Shown one piece after another: positions 10,651 through 21,376 of a stretch of 64,000 nucleotides of DNA (position 1 is its first letter; the number at the start of each line of letters is the position of its first letter). The notes beneath the pieces were generated by a model. The model was given only the letters and a program-made list of their open reading frames with translations. It was not told where the DNA came from and made no database searches. Origin of the DNA: Pandoraea apista (lineage in GTDB: Bacteria; Pseudomonadota; Gammaproteobacteria; Burkholderiales; Burkholderiaceae); assembly GCF_001465595.2 (NCBI RefSeq), contig NZ_CP013481.2, forward strand, positions 434,001-498,000, read 5' to 3'. Position numbers and translations under genes: made by a program.

Positions 10651-10921
10651 GCCAACAGCATCAACAGTCCCCGCCGCTCGGGCAGCAGCCTCTCCCACTT
10701 CTTACGGAGGGTGAACTGCGAGGCCGGGGTCGGGAATTACCCTATCGAACGGCATTACATTCGCAACGTGCAAACCGAAAGCATTTCTCAGGTATCTTGT
10801 CGATTGCTCGGGCTCTGCAAAAAGGCCAAAATGGCCACCCACGGGCATACGAGATGCCACTCGCAGCAGCCCAAGCGATCTGCCAACGCCACGCCAAGCG
10901 ACAACACGCTGAGACTACGCT

Positions 10922-11992
10922 ATGCCCGCACGAGCCGCTGAGACTAAGACCGCGAGAGCTAAAACTGCAAGCCCTGCCGCGAAGACCATCAAGCCGTTGA
11001 AGCCGAAGAAGGCGATTAAGACGACTCCGACTAAAAAAACCGTCAAGCCGAAGAAGCCCATGAAGACGGCGACCACCGTCAAGAGTAAGAGCGAAAGCCT
11101 GTTGGGCAAGCTCGTGCGAACGGGTCTCTCACGCACCAAAGCCGCAGCGCGCGCCGAGGCCGTCGGCCGTGCACCGAAGGAAGATCCGGCGCCCAAGCGC
11201 CGCACACTCGGCGATACCGAGGCCGCCAAACTCCGGCACAAAGAGGCCGAGGCGAGTCGCGACGAGCTCCCCTCGCCGACGAAAGCGCAGCTCCTCGACT
11301 TCCAGCTCGATTTTCTTATCGACGCGAACCTCCTGCTCTACACTGAAAACCCGGTGACCTTCGCCACCGCGCGATCCACCCGGCCGGACCCCGAGGAGCG
11401 TCTCGCGGGTTTTCTTGAACGCACATTCGGCACGCGCAAACCCGACGCGATGATTGCTCGATTCGTGCCGCTGTCCGATTTCGGCGGTAACACCATGATG
11501 AAGCGCCTGCATCAGGAGAACGCTGGGCCCGACGTAAACGCGGTGATCGACCGGGCGCGAGCACGCGCCGATGAGCGGGTGGACCAAGCGCGTGAGTCGC
11601 TGCGGGCGAAGCATAAGCAACGGTTGGTAAACCAGCGGGCGGAGCAGAAGGCGGAGCAGGCACGGCTCGTGCGAAACCTTTCCGAGTATCCCGCTCGCTG
11701 GCTTGGGGACTTGGCGGTCCAGTTCGATGATCTTAATAGCGCCGCCGGTGGGCAGGTCATCAAAGACCCGCGGGTGGTGCAGCGGCTGTTTGACATCGCG
11801 CGGCGCGCGGAAGAACAGGGTACCGTAAACGGCGACGACGAGGCGGCTACGCCCGTAGAATTTGTCGTCGGCGAAGTAATTGAAGCTTACAACGCGTTGG
11901 CTTTACACGAGCGACGTCAACGTGAGGTGGACAGGAGGCGTATCCAGGAACTCGAAGAGCAACTCGCAAGGCTTCAAGAACCTGGGTGTTAG
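10922..11992 (+). CDS. Hypothetical protein with Lys/Ala-rich histone-like N-terminus; last codons replaced by an IS
   Basis: The 356-residue protein has a basic, low-complexity N-terminus (residues 1-60, repeated KTAKPKKP-like units as in H1-like proteins), a middle region (FQLDFLIDANLLLYTENPVT) and a Glu/Arg/Gln-rich coiled coil to the C-terminus. It may bind nucleic acid through the tail; I do not know the family. The IS21-type element inserted after LQEPG. Removing it and one target copy restores GRAAG and a natural stop at 13960, so only the last residues changed and the gene may still work. Confidence 0.7.
   Translation: MPARAAETKTARAKTASPAAKTIKPLKPKKAIKTTPTKKTVKPKKPMKTATTVKSKSESLLGKLVRTGLSRTKAAARAEAVGRAPKEDPAPKRRTLGDTEAAKLRHKEAEASRDELPSPTKAQLLDFQLDFLIDANLLLYTENPVTFATARSTRPDPEERLAGFLERTFGTRKPDAMIARFVPLSDFGGNTMMKRLHQENAGPDVNAVIDRARARADERVDQARESLRAKHKQRLVNQRAEQKAEQARLVRNLSEYPARWLGDLAVQFDDLNSAAGGQVIKDPRVVQRLFDIARRAEEQGTVNGDDEAATPVEFVVGEVIEAYNALALHERRQREVDRRRIQELEEQLARLQEPGC
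11981..11986. repeat. Target-site duplication CCTGGG, left copy
   Basis: CCTGGG directly precedes the left inverted repeat of the IS21-family element and recurs at 13940-13945. Confidence 0.9.
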
Positions 11993-12066
11993 CGCCGATG
12001 TAAAACTGACCCACCCGCCGAAGTGAATCTGACCCACCTGGGAGAGGATGGCGGCTTTTGCCGCCG

Positions 12067-13865
<1,799 letters not shown>

Positions 13866-13939
13866 CACGGAGCCTGGGTGGGTCAGATTTACTTCGGCGA
13901 TACGCCGGAAGGTGGGTCAGATTTAAACCGGCGTTGACA

Positions 13940-13945
13940 CCTGGG
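13940..13945. repeat. Target-site duplication CCTGGG, right copy
   Basis: Directly follows the right IS end; the following codons CGA GCC GCC GGC TGA are the original 3' end of the interrupted gene at 10922. Confidence 0.9.
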
Positions 13946-14235
13946 CGAGCCGCCGGCTGAACTGTGCACGTTCAATATGTCGCACCCTTACGCGACATCG
14001 ATACCTGATCAGTACGAGGTCGGGTCCGCCCACTGATTGTCGAGCGGCTAGAATCGACCGACGGGATCGTATCAGGAAGATTAAGATGCGTTCCCGCAAA
14101 CCGATCTTTCCGATGCCGATTCTTGGGCGCCGCCACGTTACAGGCATATGTGTCAATTCGTCCGTCGTAAAAAAGTAACGTCACCTCATAGCAACGCGAC
14201 CAACCGGAAACTACTGATACAGAAGCGAAATTTGC

Positions 14236-14538
14236 GTGTTACCCACGGATCAACAAGTTTCCATCTCGGGCATGGCGCCAAAGGCTCTCGAGTGCGCCTA
14301 CGGTCAGCGTCGCTCCGTGGTCGGCAAGGGTAATGTAGTTCAGGCGGTCGTTGACCAAATGGCTCATAAGCTCTTCGCGATTGCTCAGATGCACTGTCGG
14401 CAACGTCCACTTGATCTACTTCGGATGTGGCACGACAAAATCGAGGCTTGTATGCTTGAGCAAGTGGACTTAGTTGTTCGCGAGGACTCCCAAGGAACGA
14501 GTCGTGACAAACAAAAAGACGCCGCAGGAACTGATTGA
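14236..14538 (+). pseudogene. Tyrosine-recombinase C-terminal remnant with catalytic Tyr changed to Cys
   Basis: The end of this frame, QMAHKLFAIAQMHCRQRPLD then LLRMWHDKIEACMLEQ, aligns by eye with the integrase C-terminus QIQGHKPSALAEKHYRRRPL found intact at 56.0 kb. The catalytic Tyr of HYRRRP is Cys here (codon TGT at 14395). The catalytic Arg/His boxes upstream are not recognisable. It is therefore a dead remnant. It overlaps the next gene, as integrases of this kind often do. From 13,961 to 14,235 I see nothing coding. Confidence 0.7.
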
Positions 14539-15277
14539 ATTCAGCGTGCAACTGCATGCGCAACTCCGCTGCTATCTGGACATGCCGGCGTGGACGCCGG
14601 TGATGGGTGCCATGCTTTTGGCTGGGCTCCGACCGGAAGTTGAAGCTGGCTGCACCGAGATCCCGACTGACGGTTGGGTGGGATTGGAAGGGATTGAGCT
14701 TGATCGCGGGACGAACGGCCGTTTCATTGAGGCGCGTCGAATTTTGCGGGAATGGAACGATTGGTGCGAGGAGGAGGGGCAAGCACCCGCGATGCTACCT
14801 CCAATCGATTTCATTGCTTGGTGTGTCGATTACGAGATCAAGGAACGATTCGCAGTGTTCAGCTCGTTCCCTTGGATCGATGCCTTCAAAGGTGTAGTGG
14901 GCTATCCCGGTGAGAACGTTCATGTGCCATTCGAAGTTGCCCTATACGCAGCGAAAACGGCGCAGCCTCTCAATGAGATCCTTAGTCGGTTAGATGCCAT
15001 GGACCGACGTGCGCTTGACGCGAGCCGATTGCTATCAGCCGCCTCTGCCCCTATTACTGCAGCGATCCCGATTTCTCCCTCCAATCCTCTTCGCCAGTTT
15101 CTAACAACAGAAGAGTTTGCCGCTGCGCTTGGCATTGCACCTCAAACCATTCGCAAAGGCTACTCGACTGATGGGCACTATTGCGACGTTAGGCCGACGA
15201 AGCTGCCAAATCGAAGACTCGCGTGGCCGACTGATGCGGTGGACCGCATTTTGCAGGCTTCGCGCGGAAATAAATAG
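14504..15277 (+). CDS. Hypothetical protein with C-terminal helix-turn-helix, integrase-associated
   Basis: From the GTG at 14504 the 257-residue protein starts TNKKTPQELIEFSVQLHAQL after the initiator. An N-terminal helical domain of unknown role reaches about residue 170. The C-terminus (FLTTEEFAAALGIAPQTIRKGY, then NRRLAWPTDAVDRIL) looks like a MerR/excisionase-type winged helix. Its overlap with the integrase end suggests a recombination or regulatory role in the same old element. Unlike the integrase, its frame is intact. Confidence 0.6.
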   Translation: MTNKKTPQELIEFSVQLHAQLRCYLDMPAWTPVMGAMLLAGLRPEVEAGCTEIPTDGWVGLEGIELDRGTNGRFIEARRILREWNDWCEEEGQAPAMLPPIDFIAWCVDYEIKERFAVFSSFPWIDAFKGVVGYPGENVHVPFEVALYAAKTAQPLNEILSRLDAMDRRALDASRLLSAASAPITAAIPISPSNPLRQFLTTEEFAAALGIAPQTIRKGYSTDGHYCDVRPTKLPNRRLAWPTDAVDRILQASRGNK

Positions 15278-15327
15278 CCAGCCAATCGCTCTCGAGCAAC
15301 TTGGCTGGCTGAAGTCGACTTGATCCG

Positions 15328-15633
15328 TCAAGCAACGAGAAAATCGTCTTTCGCCGTTCCTTTCTCCTTAAGCCATTTGGGCGCTCTGCCACGCCCACTC
15401 CACGTTTCGCCAGTATTGGGATTTCGATATTTTGGCTCTTTTACCGTGGTGGCGGATTTTCCGGAAAAAGTTAGCCGACTGGCGGTAAATCCCAACTCTG
15501 CCGGGGTGATGCCATATTTGGCAATTGCCGCCCTCATGCTAGAAATCGCCTCTGCTTTCTCACGATTCCGTATTTGGGCCGCTTGCTGTTGAAGCTGCTC
15601 AATCTTGGCTTGAATTTCCTCGTATGTCTCCAC
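15328..15633 (-). CDS. H-NS family nucleoid-associated protein
   Basis: The 101-residue protein has an N-terminal coiled-coil oligomerisation segment (EEIQAKIEQLQQQAAQIRNR) and the C-terminal AT-hook-like DNA-binding motif YRNPNTGETWSGRGRAPKWL, hallmark of betaproteobacterial H-NS proteins. The GTG start at 15633 has AGAGG seven bases upstream. Island-borne H-NS proteins often silence their own AT-richer islands; that role is inferred here. Confidence 0.9.
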   Translation of the reverse strand: METYEEIQAKIEQLQQQAAQIRNREKAEAISSMRAAIAKYGITPAELGFTASRLTFSGKSATTVKEPKYRNPNTGETWSGRGRAPKWLKEKGTAKDDFLVA

Positions 15634-15780
15634 TGTTTGCCTCTGTTCAAAGTAAGGGAGGGAAAATCGTTGCAATACGATCCTTATTGCTAGGAAATGT
15701 AGACAGCAGCTTGATCTCGAGTTGTGATGTACATTTTCGACCCTATTTTACTATCGAGCACTCAGATGTGACGTATTGAG

Positions 15781-16737
15781 TTAGCTTGACTCTATGGGAT
15801 GCTGGAGGGAAATATTCGATGTCATACGGATGTCTGAAATTCCTTGTTTGGTGGCCAGTTCAATCAGTCGCTCTAGTGTCTCAGTACGGGATATGCCAAG
15901 CTGCTTGGCGAGCTTGTCGAGGTCTGCCATTGTTGTATCGGAAAGGACGAAGTTTCTTTGGCGAACTTTATTTTTCTCCAATTTCTCTCGATACTTTCGT
16001 TGACTCCAAAGCTTCCGGATGTGATCGACGTGGCTCTTTTTTTCGTGGTCAGAGATCCGGAGGGAATCGAAAAAACACTTCAGTCCCACTCCTCCCTTTT
16101 GCCTCCATGTGTCTGCGTCGCCCCAGCGAAAAAATGGCATTGCTGGTGCCAGTCGCGACTCTAATGCTTTCCAGGAAAATGCATGTCGCTCCTCGTCGAT
16201 GTCATCAGAAAACCAATCGAGATAAGAAGTGCTTCGCAGATGCCCTGCCCATAATTGTTGCTGTTGCTTGATGTAGTGCAGCTTGTCCGCGATGGGCTGC
16301 ATAACAAGATCAACTAGGCAAATGTAGTAATCGCGACTACTAAATCTTGCCCTGGCATCACCGATTTCAAACTTCAATGCCGAGTGGAGGGCGTTGATCA
16401 ACCAATAGAGCTGACGAGCATTATCCGTGATCCAATCGAAGTCTGCGTCCTGAGTGAAGCAGCGACCCGCACGGAGCATCGGAATTATGACTTTGTTTTT
16501 TTTCAATAGCTGCCCGAGTTCAGCTTTTATGTCTCCTGCGGTTATTGTGCTGTCTGGACTCGGGGGCATGCCGACGGAATCTGGCATTGGCCAAAGCGCA
16601 GTGGGTGTGAAGTAGGGGAAGTACTTTAGCCGCAGCCACAACCATCTCTCTTCTCTCGCGGATACGTTACTCCCCCAGAGCTTTGAAATGTCTCCATGCG
16701 GGTCGGAATATTGAATAACCATAGTTTGTCGGTTCAC
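15781..16737 (-). CDS. Hypothetical protein with ribbon-helix-helix-like C-terminus
   Basis: The 318-residue protein is not one I recognise. Its Trp-rich N-terminus (SNVSAREERWLWLRLKYFPY) and a helical middle (residues 90-180) are followed by a basic stretch (HIRKLWSQRKYREKLEKNK) and a C-terminal FVLSDTTMADLDKLAKQLGI-SRTETLERLIELATKQG pattern like a ribbon-helix-helix DNA-binding fold. Short direct repeats lie just upstream of its start (16,756-16,821), a plausible autoregulatory or replication site. Confidence 0.55.
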   Translation of the reverse strand: MNRQTMVIQYSDPHGDISKLWGSNVSAREERWLWLRLKYFPYFTPTALWPMPDSVGMPPSPDSTITAGDIKAELGQLLKKNKVIIPMLRAGRCFTQDADFDWITDNARQLYWLINALHSALKFEIGDARARFSSRDYYICLVDLVMQPIADKLHYIKQQQQLWAGHLRSTSYLDWFSDDIDEERHAFSWKALESRLAPAMPFFRWGDADTWRQKGGVGLKCFFDSLRISDHEKKSHVDHIRKLWSQRKYREKLEKNKVRQRNFVLSDTTMADLDKLAKQLGISRTETLERLIELATKQGISDIRMTSNISLQHPIESS

Positions 16738-16755
16738 CGTGATGCGAAGCTATTT

Positions 16756-16821
16756 TCAAGAAGATACCGTAGAGTACACCAAGAAAGAATCCGGACGCAT
16801 TCAAGAAGACATCAAGAAGAT
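16756..16821. repeat. Direct repeats of TCAAGAAGA upstream of the RHH-like gene
   Basis: TCAAGAAGAT (16756-16765), CCAAGAAAGA (from 16779), TCAAGAAGAC (16801-16810) and TCAAGAAGAT (16812-16821) lie within 70 bp of the divergent end of the 15,781-16,737 gene. They may be operator sites or iteron-like origin repeats. Confidence 0.5.
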
Positions 16822-17544
16822 CTCTAGATGTATCGTAGACTGTATTTCAACCAAACATGCCCTGTACTCAAGGCACTACAGCTTGTGAGGTATCAGAAGC
16901 CTGGTTGATTTGCCTGTGGTATGAAGGCCAGGAAAGGGGGCAGTGAAGTAACCAGACGCATGCTTCAGAGCGTTCGATCGCGAGTATTCTCGCGCTGGTG
17001 GATAACCAACTCAACTGACGATGATCTGAGCAACATTGCGGTGATGCCCCGAGGTCGGGATAACTCGAGATTGTGTTCGCGGCTAGCCCTTTGGGGTATT
17101 GCTTCCCCGGGGATTGAGATGTGGCTCTATCGGGATAATTCCGTAATCCCGATAGAGTTGGAAACCCCAGTGTTTCCTTGGATCATAATCAAAGAATGCC
17201 AGATAGCGTTGGGCATTTGTCTCTCTGCGCTTCTCTGCCTCCTATATTAAGATTGTCTTGAGTATTGTCTAGTAGTATTCATCATCAATCTCTCCCCTGT
17301 AGACTCACCTCCACTCCTTAGCGAAGGTGCATCGCACTCGCATCCCTATCGGCCATCAGTAGACGGACTGCTCGGTCTACTGTCGTGGTATTAAACTGGC
17401 ATCTGCCAATGCCATCGGATCATCAGCCTCCACCAGTTGCGCAGCACGTAGTCCCGATACCTACGAAGAGGAGCCGTACTCCTCTTGTCGCTGATAAAAA
17501 TTTATCTGGTTCATCTATCGAATGTCCTAACACGGAGATCCGAA
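16822..17544. other. Non-coding stretch with a strong hairpin
   Basis: No convincing gene is seen in this 720-bp stretch; the longest frame (16,921-17,250) has no homology-like pattern. It holds a perfect 11-bp inverted repeat, CTCTATCGGGA at 17125-17135 and its complement at 17147-17157, around an 11-nt loop. Just upstream of a Gp2/Rep-like gene, it could be a single- or double-strand replication origin of a rolling-circle element; this is inference. Confidence 0.4.
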
Positions 17545-18708
17545 ATGTTCCAGAACACAACGCCCTTCAATCCGCCCGAGTCCAGTCCCTTCACGCAATG
17601 GGATGACCGGCAGGTAGCATCACCATCGCGGTACTGGGAGGTCGGTGAGTACGCTAAGGTACTCAATCAGCTTGATAGTTTCCTCGCAGGTGTGTTGCGC
17701 ACCACCCAAGTGCCCTTTGATATCCGGATTCAATGGGGACGAGAAGTCGCTGTACGTAACCCTGTAGGTGTCTATGGCTACCGGAGCCTGGTTGGATTCC
17801 TTCCGTCATGTGCACGGTGGATGGACCTGTACCGGCCTGGCTATCACTACAGCGCCGATCTGCAACTGTTTTTTGATTGTTTCCGACAACACCCATTTGC
17901 TGGAGTATTCAGCAATGGTGTTCTCGCTAGCCCATGCGATCAAGTGTACGTTGCGAAGCTCTACAACGACTTCGTGGGTTGCCTACGGATTGAAGCAATT
18001 CGGCGTGGTGTCAAGAAGAGGTTGTGTGATTGGCGAGCCAATCTAAAAGACCAGGAGCAGGCTATTCGACGCTATGTCGCAAAACTACAAGCAGCGTATC
18101 CTTCTCTTCACCAGATTCGGTGTGACTTACACTACACGGACTACGCGATGAGTGACGCCGATACCCGATTGCGCACTAGCTGGGCGCTCTCGAACGGGAA
18201 TTGGTTGGAACTTGCCTCGAATGTCCCGTCGGGACACGGACGACCGGAAACTGCCGCTCGCTTCGACCCTGCTATTGCCATGGCAGATCGAGATCGGTTC
18301 TTCGATAACCAGCGGGGAGCGGATAACGATCTATTCGAGCCCATGGTCGGTTATATCTGCAAAATGGAGCAAGGCGGGATACACAGGGCGAATCATTTCC
18401 ACTGCGTATTTTTCTTTGACGCGACTCGTGTGACCCAAGCGCAGGTGGAAGGCTTCAAATGCCGTATTGAGGATCGTTGGCGGAAAGTCACTCGTGGGCA
18501 TGGCCTGACGTTCGACTGCCACGAGGGATCTCGCCGCGCAGAGCTTGAAGCTCAGGGGCGATGGGTTCTTAATGGGCTCAATAGAGCCAATCCAGCGGAA
18601 GCTTCGAAGTTCGTCGAGTATCTGGTCTGTTATTTGACCAAGGACAAAATGCAAATGTTACGTATCAAACCGGCCGAAAAAGCTTGTACGTTGACGATGG
18701 GGCATTGA
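17545..18708 (+). CDS. Inovirus Gp2-like / YagK-YfjJ family protein, probable HUH replication protein
   Basis: The 387-residue protein resembles inovirus-type Gp2 proteins (YagK/YfjJ C-terminal family). A NHFHCVFFFDATRV segment gives an HUH-type metal motif (HFH) and KFVEYLVCYLTK gives a YxxxY tyrosine motif further on, together suggesting a rolling-circle nickase. The C-terminal LRIKPAEKACTLTMGH is typical of the family. The ATG at 17545 is preceded by CGGAGA at good spacing. Usually found in filamentous-phage-derived prophages and satellites; no coat or assembly genes are visible nearby. Confidence 0.65.
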   Translation: MFQNTTPFNPPESSPFTQWDDRQVASPSRYWEVGEYAKVLNQLDSFLAGVLRTTQVPFDIRIQWGREVAVRNPVGVYGYRSLVGFLPSCARWMDLYRPGYHYSADLQLFFDCFRQHPFAGVFSNGVLASPCDQVYVAKLYNDFVGCLRIEAIRRGVKKRLCDWRANLKDQEQAIRRYVAKLQAAYPSLHQIRCDLHYTDYAMSDADTRLRTSWALSNGNWLELASNVPSGHGRPETAARFDPAIAMADRDRFFDNQRGADNDLFEPMVGYICKMEQGGIHRANHFHCVFFFDATRVTQAQVEGFKCRIEDRWRKVTRGHGLTFDCHEGSRRAELEAQGRWVLNGLNRANPAEASKFVEYLVCYLTKDKMQMLRIKPAEKACTLTMGH

Positions 18709-19012
18709 GGTCGCAATCAGGCGAGCGTGAGCGACATAACTAACCCCAAGGATCTTGTGCTGCACCCCGCCCGCTGCATGCTGAGCCGGACGATTCACCG
18801 CCCGGTTACCTTCAGCAGGCCATCACGCCTGCCACTGGGCATGTTGAGCACAGCGGTGGATAAGGCTTTGGCGAGCACGGGGCAGGCCTCGATTGCACGG
18901 AGGCGCGCGAGGCTCTTGCGCTTGATGTGCCGTCCCCCAACGGGGGTAAGGGCCATGCCATCCCGCGCCTCGTTGTATGCTGGTACCCTCTCGCAACAAG
19001 GGCATCACCAGC
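18709..19012. other. Intergenic stretch, nothing recognised
   Basis: About 300 bp, GC-richer than the Gp2 gene before it. Open frames here are shadows of the following gene. No promoter, repeat or RNA was recognised with confidence. Confidence 0.4.
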
Positions 19013-19822
19013 ATGGCTCACCAGAAGCACATCATCGGTGGCAAGGACGTGTACGTCGTCAAGCATCACCACCACGTCCTCGGCGGCTGGGCGGAAGTTC
19101 GGCGCCGCCAGGAACAGGCCGGGGTCGGCGCCCCGGCGCTGCTCACGCTCGATCACCACACGGACACGCGATCGCCGTTCGACAACCACTGCTACTGGAC
19201 GGTGCACCCGGGCCCGGGGATGGTCCAAAATCGGAACACCGTGGCGATCGACGCGATGGCGGGCGGCCTGCTCAGGAACCTCACTTGGACGACCAAGGCC
19301 AGCGTGAACCGGGCCATCGTCAACCTCAAGCACGACGAGCACATCCGGACCGCGATCGCGGCGGACATCCTGTCCCGCGCGTTTGTGATTAACACGGACG
19401 GCTCGAACCGTGCAGACCCGGTGGGGCACGTCTACGAGACGTACTCGGGGTGTGCCGCGATCGCATGCCCGAAGGCCATCCACGACGACCAGTGCGAGCG
19501 CTTGCGCGCCGATCAGGCGCTCGAATCGTGGCACCTGAACCACGAAATCGCCGAACTCGACGCCAAGGCTCGGGCCAACGGGGAGCCCGGCGTTGGCGAG
19601 GCGCCCTACGTCCTGGACATCGACTTGGACTATTTCCACACTGAGAAAGCCATCGCCCCGAATGATTCGGCAACCTTTTACCAACTCGTGCAAAACGCGC
19701 TTGCGATCACCGTCGCGACCGAACCCGCGTGCGTGCGGAATCTCCGGCTTCCGGGATCGAAGATCACCGCGAAATCACTGCTGGCGAATATGCTGCGACT
19801 GATTAAGATCGCACTGACCTGA
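19013..19822 (+). CDS. UPF0489 family protein (arginase/deacetylase-like fold)
   Basis: The 269-residue protein has the UPF0489 pattern: VVKHHHHVLGGWAEVRRR near the N-terminus, LLTLDHHTDTRSPF, and VLDIDLDYFHTEKA. The His/Asp clusters resemble the metal site of arginase-like hydrolases; the substrate is unknown. The ATG at 19013 begins MAHQKHIIGGKDVYVV. The C-terminus (TAKSLLANMLRLIKIALT) ends just before the helicase remnant. Its base composition is GC-rich, unlike the gene before it, so it may have come separately. Confidence 0.75.
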   Translation: MAHQKHIIGGKDVYVVKHHHHVLGGWAEVRRRQEQAGVGAPALLTLDHHTDTRSPFDNHCYWTVHPGPGMVQNRNTVAIDAMAGGLLRNLTWTTKASVNRAIVNLKHDEHIRTAIAADILSRAFVINTDGSNRADPVGHVYETYSGCAAIACPKAIHDDQCERLRADQALESWHLNHEIAELDAKARANGEPGVGEAPYVLDIDLDYFHTEKAIAPNDSATFYQLVQNALAITVATEPACVRNLRLPGSKITAKSLLANMLRLIKIALT

Positions 19823-20036
19823 GCGACAACGTTGTTCCAAGCGCGTAACCATCGGGAAGCGCTGCAGGGACCTCGCCATTCCCTGGCCGCAGTGGTTGTG
19901 CGTGACAACGGACCGTCGGGTCGCCGTCCCAACGGAATGCCCACAGCAGGGCATCCGAAGGGGCGCGAAGGGGGCTCAGCGACGCGGCGTTTGGTCTGAC
20001 TCACCGTTGTCCCGGAAGTATTTGCTGGCGCCAACG

Positions 20037-20345
20037 CGTTTCCACGCTTCCTGGGGTTGTACCTGCAGACAGGAAAGTTGGAGCAGGAATGAAACTCTCC
20101 GTAGGGGCCGGAGCGCAAGACCAGAATCCCTCGTCTGCACGATGGGCATTCTTCTTCCTCAATGACCTGTCCGTCGGCGTCCGTGATCGACACTTCGCCG
20201 TTCTGTTCTAGTTCCCGCAAGAAGAAGGAACACTGTCCACGTGTCGTAAACATGGCCACGCTACGGCGAGCCCTGGTGAGGGCCACGTAGAAAAGACGCC
20301 GCTCCCCAACATACGAAAATTCCACAGGAGAACCGCAGGGAATAA
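20037..20345 (-). pseudogene. UvrD-like helicase C-terminal remnant with zinc ribbon
   Basis: Only the end of a helicase is left: EFSYVGERRLFYVALTRARR (motif VI of superfamily 1), an adjoining FFLRELEQNGEVSITD segment, then a topoisomerase-type zinc ribbon with CPSC and CSNFPVC. All N-terminal motifs are missing and the reading frame is cut at about 20,345 where an unrelated plus-strand gene begins. From 19,823 to 20,036 no gene is seen. Confidence 0.75.
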
Positions 20346-20407
20346 ACTTGACACAGGCCGACGCTCTAGGCATTAATTCTTGCAAACCTAAATATCCGCG
20401 ACAACAA

Positions 20408-21160
20408 ATGCTAGCAACAGCGAAACAGCACTTCGACGAGGATATGCAGCGCGCTGCGGATCTTCTTATCCACGCAGCGACGTTGCCAGCCAGCCGATTG
20501 CGAGACGACATACTACGCGGTGTGTGGATGATGGCGGTGGGCGCTTGCGACGCATACTTCTCCGATGCATACGCCGACCTGATTGCTCGCACGCTTCGAG
20601 CGAAGGATCTACAACCCGCGGTGAACCTCCCAGATAGATTGAATAACCTCAAGGTGCCCGCGATAGCGGTGATCAGAGATGCAGGCGGCTGGCGGTGGCG
20701 CATGGCCGCCCGCGAGCTAATTGAGGACGAGAACGTATTGTCCCTCAACAAGATCAAGCAACTCTTCAACCACTTTTTCCGTAAAACACACAAGATTCTG
20801 ACCCAGACAACTATCGAGAGTTGGATTTTGCACACGCAGGCCAAAACTCGCCTGTTCGGAATCACGAAGACGGCGTATCGGGCTCTCAACGCGACAGATA
20901 AGGCCAAAGCGCGGGGCGACGCTTTGGATCAGTTCGAGAATTGCTTCGAGGAAATATTCCAGCGTCGCCACGACTGCATTCACAATTGTGACCGTCCCAA
21001 GATAGCCCTGCAGCCCATTACAGACAGCGTCGCCGGAAAGCGCGTCCAGGACATCACCTTCCTCGTGGAAAGGTGTCACGACGCCTTTCTTGCAGAGTTC
21101 CCCGAATACCTTAGGATGCTTGGCTTCAGCGGCGTGACCCGGAACCGCGTGGGAGCCTAG
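20408..21160 (+). CDS. HEPN-like protein with RxxxxH motif
   Basis: The protein (250 residues from ATG 20408; a TTG at 20348 preceded by AGGGA is an alternative) is predicted mostly helical. RRHDCIHNCDRP near residue 195 fits the Rx4H active-site motif of HEPN RNases, of the RiboL-PSP-HEPN kind seen in defence and toxin systems. The N-terminal part LRGVWMMAVGACDAYFSDAY also looks like that family. No partner antitoxin is obvious. The fold assignment rests on motif reading only. Confidence 0.6.
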   Translation: MLATAKQHFDEDMQRAADLLIHAATLPASRLRDDILRGVWMMAVGACDAYFSDAYADLIARTLRAKDLQPAVNLPDRLNNLKVPAIAVIRDAGGWRWRMAARELIEDENVLSLNKIKQLFNHFFRKTHKILTQTTIESWILHTQAKTRLFGITKTAYRALNATDKAKARGDALDQFENCFEEIFQRRHDCIHNCDRPKIALQPITDSVAGKRVQDITFLVERCHDAFLAEFPEYLRMLGFSGVTRNRVGA

Positions 21161-21376
21161 CTTGGGCGGTTGCGTTGCCGATGCGAAATAAAATTTGACG
21201 CGATGGCGAGCGACCTGCACTCACGAATATCTTGCGCAGCCCGAAAAAACAGGCCGCACCACGTAAAGAAGGGAGAAAATGCGACGCGGCGGCGACTGGT
21301 GAGCCTGAAGTGATGGAGTGTGAAAGCGTGCTCGTAAAAATCGGTGACTCGTCAAGTCGTCTGGGCGGAGATTGCC

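Noticed and set aside
16921..17250. 109-codon frame in the gap before the Gp2-like gene
   Set aside because: It spans the perfect hairpin at 17,125-17,157, has no ribosome site and no family pattern.
18727..19693. Two overlapping frames on both strands over the UPF0489 gene
   Set aside because: Both are shadows; the UPF0489 motifs fix the real frame.
20348..20407. TTG start for the HEPN-like gene at 20348
   Set aside because: It has an AGGGA upstream and cannot be excluded, but it begins at the helicase junction, so the first ATG (20408) was preferred.
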